38,932 nucleotides of DNA from positions 1 through 38,932 of IMG/VR virus record IMGVR_UViG_3300032560_000054. The stretch is one strand, 5' to 3'. Both the position numbers and the translations under genes were made by a program. How positions within the stretch are numbered: the stretch's first letter is position 1; each line of letters begins with the position of its first letter. This document shows positions 21,155 through 28,645 of the stretch, in pieces. The notes below the pieces were generated by a model. The model was not told where the DNA came from and searched no databases. It worked only from the letters and a program-made list of their open reading frames with translations. Source of the stretch: a virus.

Positions 21155-22081
21155 TTAAGGCGTGTAACTTTCAACGTGGAATCCGGAGGCGTCGATCCAG
21201 AAGTGTTTATTCGTATCGGCGTCGTAAAAGTTGATCCCCGTATAGCTGATCCCGAAGTAATCGTTCGGCGTCTGAGCGTCGAAGATGATCGTCCCTGTCG
21301 CCGTCGAGACTGCGAAGCCGCTGTTACCGTCGTCCCCCTGAACGTTGATCCCGGCCGAGTTGATCGCGAAGCTCCCTCCCCCTCCGTCCGTCTCCTGAAT
21401 GAACGAGGCGACGACCTGCATCTCGCCCGACGTTATGGGATCGACGATATCGACCGTCTGCCCGGAGATCGTGACGTTCGGAGCCGGGAGCCGTTGCCAG
21501 TTTGTGAGATGCACATAGGGAACGGGAGCCGTCGGCGTCGTCGCGTCGTAGTATGTCGAGCCGTCTGCGGCCGGGAATGCAGGCGCGCCCATCCCGGTAT
21601 ACAGTCCGATCGGGTACGCCGGGACTGCGGATCCCCGAGCATTGATCCATCCGAGACGCCCGTTCGACGGCGCGCAGTACCATGTCGAATTAGGCGTAAC
21701 GTCCGTCTCCGTCCCCGTCGCCGTATTCGCGCAGGCTGTATAAGGGAATCCGTAGAAGGAGAACGTCTGTCCGGCCTGAATGACGATCGTATCGTAATCG
21801 AATCCCGTCGAATAGACGACGACGTTCGACAGGCTCCATAGAGTAGAGCCTGCGCCGTTCTTCATCGTTACCGTATACGTCCCCGTTGCCGGGACAGTCG
21901 CCGCAGGATCGATCGCGCCATTCGTCACGGCGAGGGCCGTAAGGTTGAAGTTCAGCGTCCCCGATACGAGAGGTTGTCCTGTCGTCGGATCGATAACCTT
22001 CGTCGCGTGTACGGCGACAGTTGCGAAGGCCGGGGATGCGAGCGCGAGCAGAAGGGCGAGCGCGAGGAATGTCTTCTTCAT
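21155..22081 (-). CDS. Secreted, fibre-like protein with Sec signal peptide
   Basis: The 308-aa protein begins MKKTFLALALLLALASPAFA, a clear Sec signal (cleavage after AFA). The mature part starts with a beta domain (VIDPTTGQPLVSGTLNFNLT). It then has a tail-fibre module near 168-200 (GMGAPAFPAADGSTYYDATT, then YVHLTNWQRL), and a C-terminal beta-helix-like part with repeated GGSFAIN/GNSGFAV/NDYFGIS units. AAGGAG precedes ATG 22081, 11 bp after the tail tip gene. The position is that of a tail fibre, but the signal peptide would send it to the periplasm. Confidence 0.8.
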   Translation of the reverse strand: MKKTFLALALLLALASPAFATVAVHATKVIDPTTGQPLVSGTLNFNLTALAVTNGAIDPAATVPATGTYTVTMKNGAGSTLWSLSNVVVYSTGFDYDTIVIQAGQTFSFYGFPYTACANTATGTETDVTPNSTWYCAPSNGRLGWINARGSAVPAYPIGLYTGMGAPAFPAADGSTYYDATTPTAPVPYVHLTNWQRLPAPNVTISGQTVDIVDPITSGEMQVVASFIQETDGGGGSFAINSAGINVQGDDGNSGFAVSTATGTIIFDAQTPNDYFGISYTGINFYDADTNKHFWIDASGFHVESYTP

Positions 22082-22091
22082 GGACTTCTCC

Positions 22092-25000
22092 TTAAGGGTT
22101 TGTAATTGCGAGGTACGAGATCTCCGCGTCGAGCGTGACTCCCGAGGCGACGATCACAGAAGGAACGGAGACGCCGACGGTAAGGACGACGTTCGAGAAG
22201 TCTGTCCCGGCCGGGACAGTTCCCGTCGCCGTTCCCGAGTACGATCCGTCCGGCTGCTTCTCTGTAAGGAGCGTCGTCGAGGTTGCGCCTCCGTCCGTCG
22301 AGAGCGAGATCGAGAGCGTCCCTTCCGTCGCCGGGCCGGACGTCCCGCTTACTGTGACGTTCCACGGAATATGAATCGTCGAATCCGTCCCGAAGGAGAC
22401 GGAGCCGAATCCGGCGTAATTGATAACGGCCGTATTGTGAGCATAGATCGCGGCGACGGATAGCTCGGCCGAGCCGCTCGTCGGCGTATACGGCCCCGTC
22501 GGATTAGTTATCGTGAAGTTCCCGCTCGTCGTATTCGACGTCGGCGCATACGTCGGGACGGAATGCGCGGCCGGAGTCGTCGTCGATCCGATCGCCACAT
22601 AATCCGGGTTTGACTGATCGGCCTTCCATTGTCCGGCGTCCGTGTAGAGAACGAGCGAGGCCGTCGAGACGCGGTAATTCACGCCGTACCATGTCGAGCA
22701 GTCCTTCGGAGAGTACGATGTCGCCGGGACGACGACGATCGCTCCGTTCGCGAGCGAGGCCGTACCGTTGTCCGTGAGCGATCCCCCGGCGAGATAGACG
22801 TTCACCGTACAGTCTGTCGCGTCGAGGTTCAGGCTGCTCGAGACTGTCATATTCGCAGTCCCGAGAGGCGCGTTAAGCGTGATCGGATACGCCGTCACAT
22901 CGGCAAGTGATTGCTCCTCGAGGCCGTACAGGTTCCGAGAAGTGAACTTGAAGTAAACCGTCTTCCCGAGCAGCGAGGCGTCGAAGGTGTATTTCAGTAC
23001 GCTCTCGTCGAGCCGGATGAACGTCTCGCCGGGCGTATGATTCGCGATTGGCGTCGAGAAGAAGCCGCGGCGAAGATACGAGAGGTTGTAGGAGTTTGTC
23101 GTCCCGGTCGATCCCGTAAGCGTCGCCGTCGCGAAGGCGATCAATTCGTTCCCGATCAGTGAGAGCGTACCTCCGGCGTCTGCATTCGCGTCCGTCGTAC
23201 TCGCGAGCGTCCCGGTCGTCGTAATCGAGGGCGAGTCCGTCGTATCCGGATCCGGGCCTGCGGGAAGGAAGGCCGTTAGCGTCCCGGCGCGCGCTCTCCC
23301 GGTGAAGCCTCCCGGCGTGATACAGGAGTAATCTGTACCGTCGAGCGAAATCCATGCGTTACAGCCTCCCCATTGATCGCCTCCTGTAAGCGCGAGCCAT
23401 AGCTGATAATTGCCTCCCGTTACGCGCTGCGTCGGGAGATAGTGAGCGAGGAGGCTCGTCGCGCCGGGGAGGTTATGCGCGCCGGACTGATTCCCCGCAT
23501 TCGTACCCTTCGGATAGACGTATCCCTGCGCGACTCCGAAGAGGAAGTCTTCGGCGACGATCTTCAGGGAATAATCGTCCTGCTCCTCGACGCTTACGAC
23601 TCGGACGGCGCGATTCGTCGCGCCTGCGATCTTCGGATTCAATACGATTATGTCCATCGGCTCGAGTTCGAAGGCCCACCATTTAAGCGAGAACTCGTAC
23701 TCCCGGAGCGGGACTGCATTCCTCTTGAGGAGCATATTCGCCGCGGCCGAGGCGTACTCCTTCACCTTGAAATGATGCGCCGTAATTGTCTTCGACGGGA
23801 GCAGGCCGTTCATTAAGATCGAGGCTTCGTCGGACTCCCGGATGATATCGATATTGTAATTATCGTCGCGCATCTCGTACTCGAACTCGAGACGGTTATA
23901 GTTATCGGCGAGATCCCGCCACCGCACCTTAACAGGCTCCTCGCCCTTCTTTGATACGAAGTCCGAGTAATCGTACTCGGCGATCGGCTTCGTCGCCGGG
24001 ATGTACGTACGGCCGTTCGCGACGGCCGTCGTATCGCCGTACGGGACGATCTTCAGCGCGTCGCCGCTCCATACAGCCTCCGCATTCGTTAGATCGCAGA
24101 TCTCCTTTATGACTTCCGTCGCCTTCTTCTGACCATCGAAGAAGGGAGAGATCAGGAGATTATTCGCTACGCAGAAGTTCGAGTATCCCGTAACGTCGCC
24201 GAGATATTGCCAGTTGAAGCCGTCGATCGCATCGGCGCAGAGCGCGGCGATCACGGCCGCGGGATCGCAGTCGGCGATCCCTCCCCCGAGGGCGAGTCCC
24301 TTCGCGTTAAGGACTTCGATCGTAAGGTTCGGGGGAGCCGCGCTCGTCCCGAGATCGAAGTTCGAGGCGACGACGCGCGCGAGGCCGTTGTATTGCAGAG
24401 CGCGCTCCGGATGCTTCGATACCATATACGACCACGGGAACTGAGGCCGCGTCCCGTTGATTACGGAGAGGGCGTACTTCGTCGCCGGGGAGATCTCGCT
24501 ATCCGTCGCATGATTCTGATCGTATGCGTACGTTATCGATACGACGAGTCCATGATCGGCCGCGGCGAACTCGTACACGCCGGGAGCCGTAATGCGATAT
24601 TGCTTCGACGTCGGGACAGTCGCAACCTTCTGCATGGGAGCGTCCTGCGTCCCGGTGATCGTAATCGGGCCGTCGGATCCGAAGTCGTCGGCGAACTGCG
24701 TATAAGACGCCTCGTACGTAACTCCCTCGTCATAGAAGAAGGCCGAGGCATTCCCGACAGTGTAGGAGCCTCCGTACAGGGGAATCGTATACGTCTCCGT
24801 CGTCCCGACGAGTGAACTCCCGCCTCCGGCGTCGTAGATATTCCCGATCCCGGCGATCGGCCCGGCGCAGAGAAGGGCGTCGATCGCCGCGTAATATTCG
24901 TAACTCGTAACCGTCGCGCCTCCCTTGCCTCCCTCATTCTGAGTATTGGCGACGTAATAAAAATCGACGTAATCGAGGAGCTTGATCGGAGCCTTAAAAG

Positions 25001-25106
25001 TCCCGGCTCCCCACGGTATGACGACGCCGCGCTCGCTGGTCTGAATCTGGATCGAGCCGAGGACGTTCGGCTGCTTCGCGCGCGATCCAAGTCCGAGGAA
25101 TGCCAT
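22092..25106 (-). CDS. Tail tip / central hub protein (J-like), host recognition
   Basis: The 1004-aa protein forms the tip of the tail and contacts the receptor. The N-terminus is typical of J/TipJ proteins (GSIQIQTSERGVVIPWGAG, then YYAAIDALLCAGPIAGIGNI). An inserted beta domain occurs at about 105-196 and is also found in the tube and connector proteins. The middle (about 310-560) matches the phage-tail_3/GTA g15 hub (KATEVIKEICDLTNAEAVWS, then YNRLEFEYEMRDDNYNIDII). Residues 560-1004 are fibronectin/beta-rich and probably bind the receptor. AGGAG precedes ATG 25106. It follows the NlpC/P60 gene, as in gene transfer agents. Confidence 0.9.
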   Translation of the reverse strand: MAFLGLGSRAKQPNVLGSIQIQTSERGVVIPWGAGTFKAPIKLLDYVDFYYVANTQNEGGKGGATVTSYEYYAAIDALLCAGPIAGIGNIYDAGGGSSLVGTTETYTIPLYGGSYTVGNASAFFYDEGVTYEASYTQFADDFGSDGPITITGTQDAPMQKVATVPTSKQYRITAPGVYEFAAADHGLVVSITYAYDQNHATDSEISPATKYALSVINGTRPQFPWSYMVSKHPERALQYNGLARVVASNFDLGTSAAPPNLTIEVLNAKGLALGGGIADCDPAAVIAALCADAIDGFNWQYLGDVTGYSNFCVANNLLISPFFDGQKKATEVIKEICDLTNAEAVWSGDALKIVPYGDTTAVANGRTYIPATKPIAEYDYSDFVSKKGEEPVKVRWRDLADNYNRLEFEYEMRDDNYNIDIIRESDEASILMNGLLPSKTITAHHFKVKEYASAAANMLLKRNAVPLREYEFSLKWWAFELEPMDIIVLNPKIAGATNRAVRVVSVEEQDDYSLKIVAEDFLFGVAQGYVYPKGTNAGNQSGAHNLPGATSLLAHYLPTQRVTGGNYQLWLALTGGDQWGGCNAWISLDGTDYSCITPGGFTGRARAGTLTAFLPAGPDPDTTDSPSITTTGTLASTTDANADAGGTLSLIGNELIAFATATLTGSTGTTNSYNLSYLRRGFFSTPIANHTPGETFIRLDESVLKYTFDASLLGKTVYFKFTSRNLYGLEEQSLADVTAYPITLNAPLGTANMTVSSSLNLDATDCTVNVYLAGGSLTDNGTASLANGAIVVVPATSYSPKDCSTWYGVNYRVSTASLVLYTDAGQWKADQSNPDYVAIGSTTTPAAHSVPTYAPTSNTTSGNFTITNPTGPYTPTSGSAELSVAAIYAHNTAVINYAGFGSVSFGTDSTIHIPWNVTVSGTSGPATEGTLSISLSTDGGATSTTLLTEKQPDGSYSGTATGTVPAGTDFSNVVLTVGVSVPSVIVASGVTLDAEISYLAITNP

Positions 25107-25116
25107 ACGCAGACTC

Positions 25117-25551
25117 CTATCCGGGGAAAGAGAAGAACTTATGCTCGGCCCGGTCGAGCAGAGCGCAGCGATCGGCGCGATCCCGGATTACTCCATGCCT
25201 GATTACCGCGTGAAGGACTTCCGGCCATGCGAGGACGATCGCGCCATGCGCGAAGGGACGTCCCGGCTTCGTACGGTAGAGCGCGAAGTCGCCCGGCTGC
25301 GGCTCCTGTACCTCGACGGCCCCGAGCTTCAGGACGCATTCGAGGAAGATCTCCTCCGGCTGATTAACCCACCACTGGAAGGCGTACGCCGGGATCTCGA
25401 GAGCCGGGAGCGGGAGAACCTTCCGATAGACCTCTAAGGCCCATAGAGCGCAGTCGGCTCCGCAGCCGATCAGGGCCGCGCGATGGTGATAGGGCGTCCC
25501 CTCCCATCGCTTCGCCTCCTCGAGTACCGCTGCGCGCTGCGTATCGTTCAT
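25117..25551 (-). CDS. NlpC/P60 tail peptidase
   Basis: The 144-aa protein is an NlpC/P60-family peptidase, probably a tail-borne cell-wall hydrolase or assembly factor (GTA g14, lambda K type). GCGADCALWA places the catalytic Cys at residue 34, AHGAIVLAW the catalytic His at 102, and a further His at 114 lies in VLHAVIRHG. AAGGAG stands before ATG 25551. The size equals the minimal domain. It is encoded between the membrane-anchored protein and the tail tip hub. Confidence 0.9.
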   Translation of the reverse strand: MNDTQRAAVLEEAKRWEGTPYHHRAALIGCGADCALWALEVYRKVLPLPALEIPAYAFQWWVNQPEEIFLECVLKLGAVEVQEPQPGDFALYRTKPGRPFAHGAIVLAWPEVLHAVIRHGVIRDRADRCALLDRAEHKFFSFPG

Positions 25552-25561
25552 CTGCGGCTCC

Positions 25562-26251
25562 TTACCAGATCGAGCAGGCGACGACGCCTGCTCCGGCCCC
25601 GACGCCTGCGTACGGGCCGCGGAGGGCCGAGGAGGATACTTCCCCGGCGACGGCTGCGCCTGCGGCCGCGCATCCTGCCAGCTTTGCTACATGGACGAGG
25701 CGACTCCATACCGTCCCGCCCTTTGCAGCCTTCTCCCATGCCTGAATCGTGATCTTCTGCGAACCTATGAGATTCCGTAGATCGGCCCTGTCCTGCGTAC
25801 ATGCGCCGAGTTCGGCCGTCGTACCGTCGCAGATCAGGAGCTTCCGGGCGAGATCTTCGCCCTGCGCGGCCGACAGGACGACCGATCCGGGGGAGTCGGG
25901 AAGCTCGGGAGCCGGGCCGGGAGTATCGGGGACGACGCGGATCGGCGTCTGATCCGGCGCAGGAAGGTATCGGATGATCGTCTGCGCGGCCTGAGAGGGC
26001 GTCCGGACGGCCGCGGCTGCTCGAGCATCGGCCGACGCCTGCGCGCTCGCCCGAGCGTCCCTCTGCTCGATCTGAACGTCCTTCTCGGCGACGAGCCGGG
26101 CCGTCGCCTTCATCTGCTCCTCGGCTGCATTCCTGTACCCGCGCTCGAGATACCATCCCCGGAGGGCGACGGCGCAGACTGCGAGCAGGATCAGGGCGAG
26201 GACGCCTGCGATCTTCCCCATCGGACTCGATTCGCTTACGGTTACGGCCAT
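25562..26251 (-). CDS. Membrane-anchored coiled-coil protein, spanin-like
   Basis: The start ATG 26251 has AAGGAGG 7 nt upstream and an 11-bp gap to the previous stop; an upstream in-frame start at 26338 would extend into the previous gene. The 229-aa protein has one N-terminal membrane segment at about 13-30 (KIAGVLALILLAVCAVAL). A coiled coil follows (40-80, rich in Ala/Glu/Gln). A Pro-rich linker comes next (PAPDQTPIRVVPDTPGPAPE). A Cys-containing helical part (CDGTTAELGACTQDRADLRN) precedes a Gly/Ala-rich hydrophobic end. This N-in membrane plus coiled-coil layout resembles i-spanins (Rz). The position inside the tail genes is unusual, so a baseplate-linked role remains possible. Confidence 0.65.
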   Translation of the reverse strand: MAVTVSESSPMGKIAGVLALILLAVCAVALRGWYLERGYRNAAEEQMKATARLVAEKDVQIEQRDARASAQASADARAAAAVRTPSQAAQTIIRYLPAPDQTPIRVVPDTPGPAPELPDSPGSVVLSAAQGEDLARKLLICDGTTAELGACTQDRADLRNLIGSQKITIQAWEKAAKGGTVWSRLVHVAKLAGCAAAGAAVAGEVSSSALRGPYAGVGAGAGVVACSIW

Positions 26252-26262
26252 CGCGCGCCTCC

Positions 26263-27108
26263 TTAGTAAAGAACTGTCGGATCCGGGACGAATGGCTCGC
26301 CGTAGAAGTTCGCCTGATTCGAGAACTTCGAAGTACAAGTCGCGAGCGTCTTATCGCAGCCGGGGGAGATCTTGAACGAGTCGCCGATCGACGGAGGGAC
26401 GAGGAACGGATAGGCCGGATAGATTGTCGAGCCGACGTTCTCCTTCACGTAATACGAGATCCCGGCGAGCTTCCCGCTGGTAAACGTAATGATCCCCTGC
26501 GCGAAGTATCCCGTCGCCTGCGCAAGAGCCGTCCGGAGCGTATTCACCGTCGAGACGCCGGATACCGTTCCCGGCGTGAGATACGCGGCCCTCGAGAGCG
26601 AGCATCCCGTATCGAAGAGGACGTTCTTACAGTCCGTCTGGACTGTATTCCTCGGGAAGTCGTTATCGAGGATATTCATCATCGATTTAACCGTGATCTT
26701 CGCGTAACTGCGGCCGATCTCGTCGATCGAGGATACCTGTCCGGCGAAGCGAGTTACGGGCGTCGTCCACGGCGAGGACGCATCGGCCGCGAGGATCCGC
26801 TGCATCGTGTAAATGGCGAGGTTGAAATATCCGAGCAGGATCATCTCGATAAATGCGCCGTCGGCTTCCGAGATCTTCAGTTGATGCGAATCGACGGAGA
26901 CTCCCCTCGAGAGCTTTACCCGCCCGGGAGTGATCTTCAGCGCGCTCGCCTGATAGGCCGTCGTCCCGACGGTTATACTCTTCCGCGCATCCGTGAAGCG
27001 GTATGTCTTACCATTTACAAGCTCGAACGTATAGAGGTTCGCCATGAAGACACTCTTCGACCGCGCCTCGATCAAAGCTGATACATCGGAGGGTAAGGGA
27101 ATCGCCAT
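26263..27108 (-). CDS. Tail hub protein, BR0599/DUF2163 family (gpL-like)
   Basis: The 281-aa protein matches the phage BR0599 / DUF2163 family that forms the ring below the tail tube (GTA g13, gpL of lambda). The N-terminus (YTFELVNGKTYRFTD and ITPGRVKLSRG) is typical. Four Cys, C160 and C169 in TDCKNVLFDTGCS, and C251 and C258 in GCDKTLATC, are the ligands of the iron-sulfur cluster known for gpL. AGG-containing sequence precedes ATG 27108. Its order after the DUF2460 gene equals that of GTA baseplates. Confidence 0.9.
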   Translation of the reverse strand: MAIPLPSDVSALIEARSKSVFMANLYTFELVNGKTYRFTDARKSITVGTTAYQASALKITPGRVKLSRGVSVDSHQLKISEADGAFIEMILLGYFNLAIYTMQRILAADASSPWTTPVTRFAGQVSSIDEIGRSYAKITVKSMMNILDNDFPRNTVQTDCKNVLFDTGCSLSRAAYLTPGTVSGVSTVNTLRTALAQATGYFAQGIITFTSGKLAGISYYVKENVGSTIYPAYPFLVPPSIGDSFKISPGCDKTLATCTSKFSNQANFYGEPFVPDPTVLY

Positions 27109-27124
27109 CGTAAACCTCGCGCGG

Positions 27125-28642
27125 TTAGAGCGTCGTCGTCTGAAGAGCTTCGATATCGGGAGCCGAGAGAGCGCGTCCGAAGGCGATCACGGTCGAGATA
27201 TTCCCGGCGAAGAAGGAAGCAGATCCCCCGGCCTCGGCTCCGATGGTGAGAGCGGCCGAGCTTCCAACGGCTCCGGCCGTGAGCGTCGCCGTCGCCACCT
27301 GTATGCCGTCGATCCAGAGCGTGACGACCGTCCCGGCCCGGATCAGGATCACGCGATGCCAGTTCGCATCGGTAAGCAGTCCCCCGGCCGCTGTGACGCT
27401 CGCCGAGCCGTTGTTTATGAATCCCGCGGCCGTCGTCGCCGACGCCGGAATCGAGCATTCGTACCCTGTCCCCCCGGACGTACTCTTCGAGAAGAGATCG
27501 CGCGCCGATCCGCTCGATCCGGCCGCGGCCGTCTTCACCATCGCGACGAGCGAGAAGTCCCCGGCGAAGTCGAGGGCCGCGTTATCGGCCGCGGCGAGGA
27601 AGCCTGTCGCGCCGTCGAACGAGGCGAGCGCGATCGTCGAGAGGCCCGGCTGATTCGCCGTCGTCGCCTGCGTCGCATCCCCGGCCGTCTGCGTCTGATC
27701 GTAGAGCGTGACAAGCGAGAGCGCGGATCCCCCGATCGCTCCGGCGAAGTTCGCGAGGGCGACGGAATCGGCCGCTCCCGTCGCATCCGGGTAAATGTCC
27801 TGAACGGCCCCGTCCGACGCCCGGCGCGCGCGCAGGAGCGGCCCGGTATACCCGGACAGGAGAAGCCGCGTCGAATAGCAGCCGACGCCTCCGGGAATGA
27901 CGTCGAGAGGCGTCGTCGAATAATCGTCGTACGCATCCTCGACGCGAACCTGAAGCAGCTTCAGGGAGTTCCGTTGATAGATCTGGAAGAGGAATTGATC
28001 GAACTCCTCCTCGTCCTCGACGAAGCGTACGCGGTACATCCATTCGAAGGAGGCCGTAATCAGGACGCCGATCGCCGGGGGAGTAAGGAACTGGATCACG
28101 CCGCTCGAGGACAGGCTGAAGGCCGTTGTCTCGACGCCGTTAAGGAATACGTGCATCGTCCCCGGCGTGACGTTCTGAACTTCGTCGTAATACGCGCCGA
28201 CAGTCCGGATCGTCTGGAAGTCCAGCGTCGCGCCGTCGCCCGTCCCGATTGTCCCGGCCGTAACAACACCCTCGTTCGATCGCTTCGTAATGATGGACGG
28301 AGAGAGAAGGAAGCTCTTCAGCTTGCCGGAGCAGGCGCAGAAGAGCGCGACGATCTGCTGAAGCTGCGTATATCCCGTCTCCGGCGAGATCCCGGCTTCG
28401 GCCGCTTCGAGATAGTCCCGGATGTACCCGAAGGAGATTTCAAACTGCCAGAGCGGGAAGGGATCGAGCGAGACGCGAGCCTCGCCCCTGTCCGGCCCGG
28501 TCTGTACGACGGTCGAGAACTGCGCCGTTGTCTTTATGTCCATCGAAATACCCGGAAGGGCCGGGAAGATGTAATCGGATCCGCTTGTCGGGATTCCTCC
28601 GGGGACGATCGTTCCGGCGAGGCTCGAAGGTGTAGAGGCCAT
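27125..28642 (-). CDS. DUF2460 distal tail protein fused to arabinofuranosidase-like and LamG-like domains
   Basis: The 505-aa protein has three parts. Residues 1-235 are a DUF2460 (GTA g12, distal tail) domain, including FEISFGYIRDYLEAAEAG and the RVRFVEDEEEFDQFLFQIYQ ending. Residues 245-345 resemble the N-terminal catalytic-type domain of alpha-L-arabinofuranosidase B (GCYSTRLLLSGYTGPLLRAR, then SLVTLYDQT). Residues 347-505 look like a LamG/concanavalin-type lectin (FSLVAMVKTAAAGSSGSARD, ending in IEALQTTTL). GAGG precedes ATG 28642. The lectin-type part suggests carbohydrate binding at the tail tip. Active-site residues of a true arabinofuranosidase are not confirmed. Confidence 0.88.
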   Translation of the reverse strand: MASTPSSLAGTIVPGGIPTSGSDYIFPALPGISMDIKTTAQFSTVVQTGPDRGEARVSLDPFPLWQFEISFGYIRDYLEAAEAGISPETGYTQLQQIVALFCACSGKLKSFLLSPSIITKRSNEGVVTAGTIGTGDGATLDFQTIRTVGAYYDEVQNVTPGTMHVFLNGVETTAFSLSSSGVIQFLTPPAIGVLITASFEWMYRVRFVEDEEEFDQFLFQIYQRNSLKLLQVRVEDAYDDYSTTPLDVIPGGVGCYSTRLLLSGYTGPLLRARRASDGAVQDIYPDATGAADSVALANFAGAIGGSALSLVTLYDQTQTAGDATQATTANQPGLSTIALASFDGATGFLAAADNAALDFAGDFSLVAMVKTAAAGSSGSARDLFSKSTSGGTGYECSIPASATTAAGFINNGSASVTAAGGLLTDANWHRVILIRAGTVVTLWIDGIQVATATLTAGAVGSSAALTIGAEAGGSASFFAGNISTVIAFGRALSAPDIEALQTTTL

Positions 28643-28645
28643 GAT

